A stretch of 20,317 bases of DNA, taken from NCBI GenBank assembly GCA_018819175.1, contig JAHJQQ010000046.1, forward strand, positions 1 through 20,317, in the 5' to 3' direction. Below the pieces are notes generated by a model. That model did no database searches. It was not told the DNA's origin and saw only the letters and a program-made list of their open reading frames with translations. The translations under genes and the position numbers were made by a program. Positions 1-7,375 of the stretch are shown piece by piece. Each line of letters opens with the position of its first letter. Position 1 is the first letter of the stretch. The DNA comes from Gammaproteobacteria bacterium. Its GTDB lineage: Bacteria > Pseudomonadota > Gammaproteobacteria > Thiohalobacterales > Thiohalobacteraceae.

Positions 1-14
1 ATCCGCGCCATGGC

Positions 15-114
15 GTTGCAGCCCCAAAAGGCGCCAGGCAAGGCGCGAGGAGAGAAGTTTGGTGATTCCAAATGAACGACGAGCAACGCGGCATGGCGCC
101 TTTTGGGGCGCAAC
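15..114. repeat. Large imperfect palindrome (intergenic repeat)
   Basis: The left arm at 15-36 (GTTGCAGCCCCAAAAGGCGC then CA) is the reverse complement of the right arm at 94-114, with one extra base. The spacer of about 57 bases shows no convincing gene. The arms hold a GCCCC-AAAA-GGCGCC core and would form a long hairpin in RNA or single-stranded DNA. This looks like a dispersed non-coding repeat rather than part of the transporter downstream, although an open frame runs through it. I cannot tell whether it continues to the left of the window. Confidence 0.7.
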
Positions 115-130
115 CCCCTTTTGGATATCT

Positions 131-230
131 ATGGGGGACGGGGCCGGTTTGCCGCGATCCTGCGTTGTACCTCGCTTATGTACGTCGAGTACACCGCGCT
201 CAGTACGCCTTGGCTCGCGGCAAACGGGCC
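131..230. repeat. Second large palindrome (intergenic repeat)
   Basis: The left arm around 131-147 contains GTTTGCCGCGA and the right arm around 215-230 contains TCGCGGCAAAC, which are perfectly complementary over 11 bases. Their outer flanks (GGGCC and GGGCC) keep pairing imperfectly. The interior carries several GTAC-centred sub-palindromes. With the palindrome at 15-114 it fills the space upstream of the EamA gene. It is probably a dispersed repeat and I see no gene in it. Confidence 0.6.
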
Positions 231-278
231 TCCGTCGCCACGGCGCGGATAGTGTTAACAGGCCCTAGAGCATATCCT

Positions 279-719
279 ATGATCATCATTCCCTGGTACC
301 TCGCCGCTATCGCCGCCGCCGTCGTCTGGGGCATCCACTACCCTCTCGTCGATAACGCACTCAAGAAACTTTCACTCCCCGGCGTTTTATTGATGACAAC
401 ATTGCCCGTATTGATACTGGCTCCGTTTTTCAGCCGCGCACTGAGCGCCGATATGCATCTGCTCTTATCCACCAGTTGGGCCGAGCGATTGCTATTGCTG
501 GCGCCTGCTATTACAAGTCTTGCGGGTAGCGTTCTGCTGTTCGCAGCGATAGGCTCCAAAAATGCCACATTGGCCAGTCTAATTGAGGTATCTTACCCCG
601 CCTTTGTCGCCTTGTTCGCCTGGTTGTTGTTTCGGGAAATGCACCTTAATACCAGCGCATTGATCGGGGGGGCATTGGTCATGTCGGGGGTTGTATTGAT
701 TGCAACCAGCCATCCCTGA
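279..719 (+). CDS. Single-domain EamA (DMT superfamily) permease
   Basis: This encodes a 146-residue, very hydrophobic inner-membrane protein. It begins with an Ala-rich helix and has four or five predicted membrane segments. The conserved end resembles an EamA repeat, with 'ASLIEVSYPAFVALFAWLLF' then an acidic residue, and a final glycine-rich helix. Most DMT exporters have two EamA repeats and about 300 residues; this has one, like the small DMT proteins that are thought to dimerise. The substrate is unknown. The reading frame is open back to position 72, but that stretch translates palindromic repeats, so I placed the start at ATG 279, directly before the first hydrophobic helix. No strong ribosome binding site is visible. 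It is convergent with the GGDEF-EAL gene, with 33 bases between the stops. Confidence 0.75.
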   Translation: MIIIPWYLAAIAAAVVWGIHYPLVDNALKKLSLPGVLLMTTLPVLILAPFFSRALSADMHLLLSTSWAERLLLLAPAITSLAGSVLLFAAIGSKNATLASLIEVSYPAFVALFAWLLFREMHLNTSALIGGALVMSGVVLIATSHP

Positions 720-752
720 AAGTCGCAACCCAGTTCCAGACAGGCGTGATAC

Positions 753-2885
753 TTATTCGAGATCCAGCGCGCGAGCCTTAAGTCCATCCAGGGAACCGGT
801 CAGCATACGTTCAATGGCACTGGCCGGCATCGGCCGTCCAAAATAGTAACCCTGCACTTCGTTACAGGCGTGCTCCCGCAGAAAACGCAGTTGCTCCACA
901 GTTTCCACACCTTCCGCCATGACCTTCATATTCAAGCTGTGTCCAAGCGTTATGACCGTATGTGCAATCGCTGCACCGTCTTTTTTATCGACATCTCGGA
1001 CAAAGGATTTATCCAGCTTGATTTTACTGATGGGGAATCGTGTCAGATAGCTCAGTGATGAGTAACCAGTACCAAAGTCATCGATGGATATCTGCACGCC
1101 AAGCTCATGCAGATGCTGCAGTGTCTCGATGGTCGTACGTACATCTTTCATAATTAGGCTTTCGGTAAGCTCGATTTCCAGCCAACACGGATCCAGACGA
1201 CTCTCGGACAGAGCCTGTGTAATGCTCTCATGCAGATTTTTATGTCGGAACTGCACGGCGGACAGATTGATTGCCACACGAACCGGCGGTAGACCCGCAT
1301 CTTGCCAGGCACGTGCTTGCTGGCAGGCTGTCCGCAGTACCCATTCACCAATCGGCATGATCAATCCGGTACTCTCTGCAACCGGAATGAATTCCACGGG
1401 TGATATGTCGCCGCGCTCAGGGTGTTGCCAGCGTAGTAACGCCTCGACGCCAACGACTTTACCTGTCGTCAGATCCAGCTGCGGCTGATAATGCAAACGC
1501 AGCTGATCCTTTACCAGGGCCGTGCGCAGATCCCGCTCAATGGCCGTGCGCTGCTGAATAATCTTGTTGAGTTCGGCGATGTAGAACTGGTATCGGCCAC
1601 GCCCTTCACGTTTGGCCTTGTACATCGCCATATCGGCGTTTTTGAGGATATCCTCGGCATTGTGATCATCGAAGGGATAGATGGTCACGCCGATCGAGGC
1701 TGCCGTGTGAATTTCATGGCCCTCAATATGAAAGGGCTTGCCGATTTCCTTAATCAACCTATCGGCAAGATCCGCGGTACCTTCGACAGTATTCAGATTG
1801 GTCTGAATCAGACCGAACTCGTCACCGCCAAAACGTGCGACTGTATCCGTTTCCCGTACACAGGCGCGAATACGCTGAGCTATCTCCTTAAGCAGTTGAT
1901 CACCGATAGCATGACCGAGGGAATCATTGACGTCTTTGAAGTGATCGATATCCAAAAACATTACCGCGACCAATGTACTGGTGCGCTTGGCCTGCGCCAT
2001 GGCCTGAAGCAAGCGGTCACGATACAGTGCGCGATTGGGCAAGCCGGTCAGTAGATCGTAATGTGCAAGATAATGCACCTGCGATTCGGCATCGGCACGC
2101 TCACTGATATCTCGCGTTACCATCAACAATGAGCTGACACGTCCGTCGGGTCCATAAAGCGGCGCGGCATGCGATTCTACGCGGCGTTTACGCCCCTTGG
2201 CGCCGATCACTTCCATTTCCAGTACCGCGGGCTCACCGGAAATGACCCGGCGCATAACGGCGTGTAGTCGTGACTTGAACTCTGGCGCGACAAAATCCAA
2301 TATCGATTGACCGACAATTTCACCGGGGTCTGATGTTTGCAGCATGGCCAGACCGGCCGGATTGACTTCTAAGATATTGCCGTCAACATCAACCAGTTTT
2401 ACACACTCCGGTTCAGTCTCGATGATCTTACGCAGAAGTTGTTCGCGTTCATGCAAGCGCGTCTGAGCTGCATGCGTATCGGTGATATCCAACCAGGAAC
2501 CTAGAACTTCATAAGTCTTGTTGCTGACATCGCCATTAACACTGCGCTGATCGCGCAGCCAGCGATAACCGCTCTGATGATGGAACATAAAACGATATTC
2601 GCAGTACATTTCCGCCCGCAGCGGCAATTGGCTGAAGGCCGTGATTACCCGGCTCTGATCGTCCGGATGAATCCGCGACAACCACCAGTCCGGCTCGAGC
2701 GCTAAACTGACTGGACAACCCATCACGGAGCTGACGTTGTGGCTTATCCAATCGAATCGGCCACATTGGTTAACACACGAGGCATCAAGCTTCAGGATGA
2801 AATGAACTGCGGGAGATGCTGCAAATAGCTTATCGAGCTGCTTCTGCAAGAGATCAGGACCGGATTTGGCTGGTCTAGAGGACAT
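753..2885 (-). CDS. PAS-PAS-GGDEF-EAL bifunctional c-di-GMP signalling protein
   Basis: This is a cytoplasmic sensor expected to make or break cyclic di-GMP. Numbering from the longest frame (GTG at 2999, 748 aa), the order is PAS about 60-175, PAS about 185-305, GGDEF about 310-475 and EAL about 485-735. The GGDEF active site is intact (RFGGDEFG, GGDEF at 391-395), and an RxxD inhibitory site (RETD, 382-385) lies five residues before it. The EAL domain keeps EALLRW (519), DDFGTGYSS (640-648), KLDKSFV and EGVET, so both activities could be real. I see no membrane helix or signal peptide, so the signal should be intracellular. I chose ATG 2885 because the preceding 38 residues are not domain-like; GTG 2999 and ATG 2969 remain possible and no candidate has a strong ribosome binding site. 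The gene stands alone and is divergent from the reductase-dapE pair. Confidence 0.9.
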   Translation of the reverse strand: MSSRPAKSGPDLLQKQLDKLFAASPAVHFILKLDASCVNQCGRFDWISHNVSSVMGCPVSLALEPDWWLSRIHPDDQSRVITAFSQLPLRAEMYCEYRFMFHHQSGYRWLRDQRSVNGDVSNKTYEVLGSWLDITDTHAAQTRLHEREQLLRKIIETEPECVKLVDVDGNILEVNPAGLAMLQTSDPGEIVGQSILDFVAPEFKSRLHAVMRRVISGEPAVLEMEVIGAKGRKRRVESHAAPLYGPDGRVSSLLMVTRDISERADAESQVHYLAHYDLLTGLPNRALYRDRLLQAMAQAKRTSTLVAVMFLDIDHFKDVNDSLGHAIGDQLLKEIAQRIRACVRETDTVARFGGDEFGLIQTNLNTVEGTADLADRLIKEIGKPFHIEGHEIHTAASIGVTIYPFDDHNAEDILKNADMAMYKAKREGRGRYQFYIAELNKIIQQRTAIERDLRTALVKDQLRLHYQPQLDLTTGKVVGVEALLRWQHPERGDISPVEFIPVAESTGLIMPIGEWVLRTACQQARAWQDAGLPPVRVAINLSAVQFRHKNLHESITQALSESRLDPCWLEIELTESLIMKDVRTTIETLQHLHELGVQISIDDFGTGYSSLSYLTRFPISKIKLDKSFVRDVDKKDGAAIAHTVITLGHSLNMKVMAEGVETVEQLRFLREHACNEVQGYYFGRPMPASAIERMLTGSLDGLKARALDLE

Positions 2886-3019
2886 CGCACACTCGTCACA
2901 AGGGCTATCGACAGTTTTTTTGGATCTCGCACTGTCCCTTGCAGCGATAATTCGCGGGATAATCCCCATCCTAGGATGGTTTTCGGCCAACTGCGTCACA
3001 ACTTTACGTAATCGGCGTC

Positions 3020-3048
3020 TTTCCAGACCCGCAGCGCTACGGGATAAT
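3020..3048 (+). promoter_or_regulatory. Candidate sigma70 promoter for the reductase-dapE pair
   Basis: A -35-like TTTCCA at 3020-3025 (four of six consensus bases) is separated by exactly 17 bases from a -10-like GATAAT at 3043-3048 (five of six). Transcription would begin near 3055, about 30 bases before the first start codon at 3087. This is a match by eye only. Confidence 0.4.
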
Positions 3049-3086
3049 AGCGGCCAATATCTATAAAGAATTCATAAGCCACTGAC

Positions 3087-3434
3087 ATGACAACGATATT
3101 ATTCGGCATCCCTAATTGCGATACGGTACGCAAGGCTCGCAAGTGGCTGGATGAGCATGGTAAGACTTATCAATTCCACGATTTCCGCAAGGATGGGCTC
3201 AGTGCCAAGCAACTCCATCATTGGTGCGAATTACTGGGTTGGGAGACTCTGTTAAATCGCCGCGGAACTACTTGGAGGCGATTGCCGGAAGCCGAACGTG
3301 CCGCTATCGATGCCCGCCGCGCTGAAGCGTTGATGCTGGCGCAACCGACACTCATTAAACGCCCGGTGTTACAAATGGGTGAATCCTTCGAGGTCGGCTT
3401 CGATCCCGACCGCTATCAGACACTGCTCAACTGA
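3087..3434 (+). CDS. yffB: YffB/Spx-like ArsC-family reductase
   Basis: This encodes a 115-residue ArsC/Spx-family protein of thioredoxin-like fold. The N-terminus FGIPNCDTVRKARKWL places the single motif cysteine at C11, followed by the family's TxxKA pattern. NRRGTTWR (57-64) and LIKRPVL (89-95) correspond to the conserved arginine-containing segments. Family members such as E. coli YffB are annotated as glutathione-dependent arsenate-reductase-like proteins, but their physiological substrate is unsettled. There is no arsenic-resistance gene nearby, so a role in arsenate resistance should not be assumed. The next gene, dapE, starts 15 bases later. This yffB-dapE order is also found in E. 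coli and supports the assignment. The start is the only ATG before the beta strand. Confidence 0.85.
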   Translation: MTTILFGIPNCDTVRKARKWLDEHGKTYQFHDFRKDGLSAKQLHHWCELLGWETLLNRRGTTWRRLPEAERAAIDARRAEALMLAQPTLIKRPVLQMGESFEVGFDPDRYQTLLN

Positions 3435-3449
3435 GGTTTACCTTAATAT

Positions 3450-4577
3450 ATGTCCGCCACTCTTGATCTTGCCCGTGACCTGATTGCCCGCCCTTCGATC
3501 ACACCCGACGATCAGGGCTGCCAGGAATTACTGGGGACACGGCTGAGCGCCCTGGGCTTCACCCTGGAGTTCATTAATTCCGGTAAAGTAACCAATCTCT
3601 GGGCGCGCCGCGGCAAGAGCGGTCCCATACTCGCCTTCGCTGGACACACCGATGTTGTACCGACCGGTCCGGAGACTGCCTGGACCTCACCGCCTTTCCA
3701 GCCGGAAGAACGCGACGGCATGCTCTATGGACGCGGTGCAGCAGATATGAAAGGCAGTATCGCGGCCATGATCACCGCCTGCGAACGCTTTATTGCAGTC
3801 CATGCCGATCATCAGGGCTCTATCGCCTTTCTGATCACCAGTGATGAAGAAGGCATTGCCACCGAAGGCACGGTAAAGGTTATCGAAGCTCTTGAAGCAC
3901 GAGGAGAAAAGATCGACTGGTGCCTGGTCGGGGAACCGTCCAGTGTCAAACAGGCCGGCGATGTGGTGAAGAACGGTCGGCGGGGTTCCTTATCCGGAAC
4001 ATTGACCGTGCGTGGCGTGCAAGGGCATGTTGCCTACCCACATCTTGCCGACAATCCGGTACATCGCGCTCTACCCGCACTCACAGAGCTTGCCGCAACC
4101 GCATGGGACAATGGCAACGACTTCTTTCCGCCGACCACTTTCCAGATTTCCAACATCCATTCGGGCACAGGGGCAACAAACGTCATCCCCGGTACCGTAG
4201 AAGTGCTGTTCAACTTCCGCTATTCCACCGAAACCGATGCCGAGACACTGCAACAGCGGGTGCATCAACTTTTGGATCAGCATGGCTTGGACTACCAACT
4301 CGATTGGTTTCATTCCGGCAAACCCTTCCTTACGCCAGCAGGTAAATTAGTGGAAGCGGTACGCGCCGCAGTGCGTGATGTCACCGGAATGGAAACCGAA
4401 TTATCCACCAGTGGTGGCACCTCGGATGGACGCTTCATCGCCCCTACTGGTGCGCAGGTCGTCGAACTGGGCCCGGTGAACGCCACCATTCACAAGGTCA
4501 ATGAGTGCGTCTCGATCAGTGCGCTGGATCAATTGTCACGAATGTACGAGGGAGTTCTGAAACATCTGCTTGCGTGA
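3450..4577 (+). CDS. dapE: Succinyl-diaminopimelate desuccinylase DapE
   Basis: This encodes a 375-residue M20-family metallopeptidase that hydrolyses N-succinyl-LL-diaminopimelate to succinate and LL-diaminopimelate in lysine and peptidoglycan synthesis. The di-zinc site is complete: H66 and D68 in GHTDVVPTG, bridging D99 in GRGAADMKG, catalytic E133 with ligand E134 in SDEEG, E162 in VGEPS and H348 in TIHKVNE. The dimerisation domain lies around 178-290, including GRRGSLSGTLTV and GHVAYPH. Length and residue spacing match the H. influenzae enzyme almost exactly. The gene follows the yffB-like gene after 15 bases, with a GAGG overlapping the previous stop codon, so the two are probably cotranscribed. 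No defect is visible. Confidence 0.97.
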   Translation: MSATLDLARDLIARPSITPDDQGCQELLGTRLSALGFTLEFINSGKVTNLWARRGKSGPILAFAGHTDVVPTGPETAWTSPPFQPEERDGMLYGRGAADMKGSIAAMITACERFIAVHADHQGSIAFLITSDEEGIATEGTVKVIEALEARGEKIDWCLVGEPSSVKQAGDVVKNGRRGSLSGTLTVRGVQGHVAYPHLADNPVHRALPALTELAATAWDNGNDFFPPTTFQISNIHSGTGATNVIPGTVEVLFNFRYSTETDAETLQQRVHQLLDQHGLDYQLDWFHSGKPFLTPAGKLVEAVRAAVRDVTGMETELSTSGGTSDGRFIAPTGAQVVELGPVNATIHKVNECVSISALDQLSRMYEGVLKHLLA

Positions 4578-4602
4578 TACAGGATTGATTCTGTCCAGGC
4601 GT

Positions 4603-4657
4603 GGCATTGGCAGCCAAGTAAATTAGCAGATCAATTCGCGGCCAATGCCGCTCCTAT
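4603..4657. repeat. REP-like hairpin between convergent genes
   Basis: GCGGC at 4638-4642 and GCCGC at 4647-4651 form a hairpin with a CAAT loop, inside a context (TTCGCGGCCAATGCCGCTCC) resembling Pseudomonas-type REP sequences (TTCGCGGGCAAGCCCGCTCC). A second, longer-range pair is GGCATTGGC at 4603-4611 with GCCAATGCC at 4641-4649. Sitting between the stops of dapE and the TetR gene, it could act as a two-way terminator or protect the mRNA 3' ends. There is no T-run of a classical terminator. Confidence 0.6.
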
Positions 4658-5283
4658 GTGCGTTTATCATTCGCAAGCATGCCGTGCAGCAACGTCTCCG
4701 CCAGCTGCCGCCCTAGTCGGCGCACCTCGCGACGATTATCAGCTATACCCGTCAGCATCCCACTCGCGATCAGATTCGCCAGCCCATGCACCATAGACCA
4801 GGCCGCCAAGGTCAGCTCCTGCGCCGGTGCAGTTCGGAACACACCCGCTTTTACTCCGCCGTCCACGATATCGACCAGACTCTTGAACGCGGTTGCCGAA
4901 GACTGCTGCAATACCTCACCACAGGCATCCAGTGCGATCATTCCGCCAAACATCAGATGCGCCACGCGTGGCTGCTCCACCACAAACAATAGATAACCGA
5001 TCCCCGCTTCAACCAATTGTTGTGCTGGATCGTCGACATAGCGTTTTTGTGCCTTGTGGCAGGCCTGGGTCAACGTGTCGTAACCACGCGCCGCGATCTC
5101 CTCAAGCAACGCGGTCTTGTCGGCAAAGTGCCGATACGGCGCGGCATGACTCACCCCGGCCGCCTTTGCAACCTCGCGCAGACTCAATGCCCCAGGCCCC
5201 TGCGCTTCCAGAAGCGGGATGGCCGCTTCTATCAATGCACTGCGCAGATTGCCGTGATGATATTGCCGTGTCGGTTTGGCCAT
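4654..5283 (-). CDS. TetR/AcrR-family regulator with WHG-type C-terminal domain
   Basis: This encodes a 209-residue transcription repressor. The N-terminal helix-turn-helix spans about residues 8-58 (YHHGNLRSALIEAA, then SLREVAKAAGVSHAAPYRHF, then the TALLEEIA helix), which is typical of TetR proteins. The C-terminal ligand domain contains WSMVHGLANL, the signature of the WHG subgroup. The frame is open upstream to 5376, but I chose ATG 5283 because the family starts with a short basic tail before the first helix and because the longer forms would run through the palindromic intergenic region. ATG 5304 is an alternative. It is divergent from the GST-like gene, with candidate operators between them, so it probably represses that gene and itself. 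The inducer is unknown. Confidence 0.88.
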   Translation of the reverse strand: MAKPTRQYHHGNLRSALIEAAIPLLEAQGPGALSLREVAKAAGVSHAAPYRHFADKTALLEEIAARGYDTLTQACHKAQKRYVDDPAQQLVEAGIGYLLFVVEQPRVAHLMFGGMIALDACGEVLQQSSATAFKSLVDIVDGGVKAGVFRTAPAQELTLAAWSMVHGLANLIASGMLTGIADNRREVRRLGRQLAETLLHGMLANDKRT

Positions 5284-5313
5284 TCGTTTTAATCTCAAGT
5301 TCATGACAGCAGG

Positions 5314-5330
5314 ATCCAACATCGTTGGAT
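5314..5330. promoter_or_regulatory. Palindrome, candidate TetR operator
   Basis: ATCCAAC-ATC-GTTGGAT is a perfect inverted repeat with 7-base arms and a 3-base centre. It lies 31 bases upstream of the chosen TetR start. This size and symmetry fit a TetR-family dimer. It would be within the TetR gene's own leader or promoter. Confidence 0.45.
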
Positions 5331-5346
5331 TGACACTCACTGACCA

Positions 5347-5372
5347 CATTGTGTCAGCCAATGTTGACAATG
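5347..5372. promoter_or_regulatory. Inverted repeat, candidate TetR operator and promoter region
   Basis: CATTGTGTCA at 5347-5356 and TGACAATG at 5365-5372 form an inverted repeat (CATTG-TCA against TGACAATG, with two extra bases on the left). A TTGACA at 5364-5369, overlapping the right arm, could be the -35 element of the GST-like gene; the matching -10 (TAGTGT after 17 bases) is weak. Another TTGTCAATG lies at about 5403-5411. This arrangement would let a bound TetR dimer block transcription of the divergent gene. Confidence 0.4.
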
Positions 5373-5459
5373 ACAACTTAGAGGATTAGTGTGGCATCAT
5401 GTTGTCAATGCCTACATTGCGAAGTAGCCTCAATCAACATCTCCCGTAAGGAGCGACCC

Positions 5460-6311
5460 ATGAACGCCGAGCCAGCAAGTGCCAATCCAGGCAACCTGCG
5501 CCTGCTCTCGATACCAATCAGCCATTACTGCGAGAAAGTCCGTTGGGCCCTCGACCGCCTGGCTTTGCCCTATATCGAAGAGCGCCACCTCCAGGTTTTT
5601 CATTACGCCCGCAGCTTTCAACTCAGCCGCGGCCCGAATGTCCCAGTACTGATCGATGGCAAAACCTGCATCACTGACTCGACAGCGATTCTGAAATATC
5701 TAGAGCGCTACACCAACGATGAGACGCAGCTATATCCGCTAAAGCACCGCACCGAAATCGAAGAGCTTGAAGAACTATTCGACGAAACCCTGGGTATTGA
5801 AAGCCGCCGCTGGGTGTATTTCCATGCGATGCAATCGCCCGGCATGGCGTTGCGCATCTCCTCACAAGGTGTACCCAACTGGCAAGCGGGCATTGCGCCG
5901 CTATTCTACCCACTGCTTAAGGCATTTATCCGCCGCAAATTGGATATCAGCACCGGCACCGTCGAACTAGGCATGGAGCATGCCCGTAACATCATCACTC
6001 AGATCGATAGCTTGCTCAGCGATGGGCGCGCCTATCTGCTCGGCGATCACTTCACAGCGGCTGATCTGACATTCGCCAGCATGATGGCCCCGTTCCTGAT
6101 GCCGCCGGAATATGGGGTACGACTGCCCAGACTTGATGAAATCGGCGTTGCCATGCGCAGGACAGTCGATGAAATGCGCAGTACCCGCGCCGGCCAGCAC
6201 GCGTTGCATATGTACCAGACCGAACGCCGACCCGCTCTATCCCGTATATCGGAAATCAATGCACAGGACACTCCGCAATCATCACTCGATCATGTCACAT
6301 CCGTTAACTAA
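5460..6311 (+). CDS. Glutathione S-transferase-like protein
   Basis: This encodes a 283-residue two-domain protein. The N-terminal thioredoxin-like domain (about 11-85) has ISHYCEKVRWALD, with S21 and C24 at the GST catalytic position, VPVL with the cis-proline P62, and the glutathione-contacting TDSTAILKYLE. An all-helical C-terminal domain follows (about 95-255), including LLGDHFTAADLTFASMMAP, the conserved GST C-terminal helix. Such proteins conjugate or reduce electrophiles with glutathione; the substrate is unknown. ATG 5460 was chosen over an upstream in-frame start at 5391 because AAGGAG lies seven bases before it and the GST fold starts soon after. It is divergent from the TetR gene, which probably controls it. 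About 170 bases without a gene separate it from the TRAP operon. Confidence 0.85.
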   Translation: MNAEPASANPGNLRLLSIPISHYCEKVRWALDRLALPYIEERHLQVFHYARSFQLSRGPNVPVLIDGKTCITDSTAILKYLERYTNDETQLYPLKHRTEIEELEELFDETLGIESRRWVYFHAMQSPGMALRISSQGVPNWQAGIAPLFYPLLKAFIRRKLDISTGTVELGMEHARNIITQIDSLLSDGRAYLLGDHFTAADLTFASMMAPFLMPPEYGVRLPRLDEIGVAMRRTVDEMRSTRAGQHALHMYQTERRPALSRISEINAQDTPQSSLDHVTSVN

Positions 6312-6484
6312 CATTCACTGGAGGACTTGTCGGCTCGACGGAGCATCCCAAACCACCACAAGTCATTCCGGTAACCCGCCAAGTACGCTACAGTAGCGCC
6401 CGAGACCGCTGCAATTCAGTTACAAAAATAGCAGCTGCGCTGGGAACCTCGACCTGCCCCATCGCAACCACCAGGAGGAACACC

Positions 6485-7375
6485 ATGATCCATGCACTTC
6501 CCAAGCTTGCCAGCCGCGCCCGCGCCCTTGCCTTGTTGATGCTGGCCATAGTGATCTCCGGTTGCTCAACCAGCCAGATCGTCGTGCGTGGAGCCATGCC
6601 GTTGATGGATGGCGGACTTGAGGCCATGAACCGTGAAACGGATCTGGAACTCGCCAGCAGCGCCATCCCGGCAACACTGAAAATGCTTGAAGGTATGGCC
6701 GTCGGTGACCCCGGCAATTCCCAGCTGCGCATCTATCTGGCGCAAGGTTTTTACGGTTACAGCTACAGCTTTGTGGAGCAGGAATCCCCGACACGTGCGG
6801 TCGCGCTGTATACGCGCTGCCTGGACCATGCCCGCGCCGCGCTGAACAGTCAGGGATTCAAGGCCGACATTGAAGTCGCGACACTGGAAGAATTGGATGC
6901 TGCTTTGGCAAAAAGCAGCAAACGCATTGTCCCGGCGCTATTCTGGTCGGCCTCCTGTATGGCCAAACGCACTGACCTCGACCGCACCAGCCCGTCCGGC
7001 ATCGCGCAACTCGCCCGTGCCGCCCGCTTGATGCAGCGCGTACTGGCGCTGGATGAGAATTACTACTACGGCGGGCCACACATGTTTTTCGGCGTATACT
7101 ACGGCGGCCGCGCGCCCATGTTCGGCGGAGACTATGCTCTGTCCGAACAACATTTTGCGCAAGCACGCGAGGCGACAACGGGGAAACTGCTGCTGGTGGA
7201 TGTGCTGCATGCAGAATATCTGGCACGACAGCAAATGGATCGAATAGCCTTCCACAATCGTCTCACCACAGTCGTAGAAGCTGCCGACGATCTGTTACCT
7301 GAAATGGCACTCGCCAACCAAGTTGCCAAGCAACGCGCTCGTTACCTGCTCAGTAAAGAAGCGGAGTGGTTCTGA
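6485..7375 (+). CDS. TatT-like periplasmic lipoprotein of a TRAP transporter
   Basis: This encodes a 296-residue lipoprotein. The N-terminus has basic residues, a hydrophobic stretch (ALALLMLAIVI) and a lipobox ISGC with the acylated cysteine at C27. The rest is helical, with TPR-like pairs (for example SPTRAVALYTRCLDHARAAL and GIAQLARAARLMQRVLALDE) and a NYYYGGPHMFFGVYYGGRAP segment typical of the TRAP-associated TatT family. In Treponema pallidum the TatT homologue (Tp0956) forms a trimer that docks the substrate-binding protein Tp0957, and here the next gene is indeed a DctP-type binding protein. An AGGAGG lies about seven bases before the start. The stop codon overlaps the dctP start by one base (TGATG), implying translational coupling. 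It is the first gene of the transporter operon. Confidence 0.88.
   Translation: MIHALPKLASRARALALLMLAIVISGCSTSQIVVRGAMPLMDGGLEAMNRETDLELASSAIPATLKMLEGMAVGDPGNSQLRIYLAQGFYGYSYSFVEQESPTRAVALYTRCLDHARAALNSQGFKADIEVATLEELDAALAKSSKRIVPALFWSASCMAKRTDLDRTSPSGIAQLARAARLMQRVLALDENYYYGGPHMFFGVYYGGRAPMFGGDYALSEQHFAQAREATTGKLLLVDVLHAEYLARQQMDRIAFHNRLTTVVEAADDLLPEMALANQVAKQRARYLLSKEAEWF

Noticed and set aside
72..278. N-terminal extension of the EamA gene (69 residues)
   Set aside because: It translates two palindromic repeats, has no hydrophobic or family-like character, and a good family start exists at 279.
1491..2054. 187-residue open frame opposite the GGDEF-EAL gene
   Set aside because: The minus-strand gene has full domain matches across this interval; the opposite frame shows no recognisable family.
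3087..3434. Arsenate-resistance gene arsC
   Set aside because: The sequence and the position next to dapE fit the YffB branch; no ars regulator or efflux gene is nearby.
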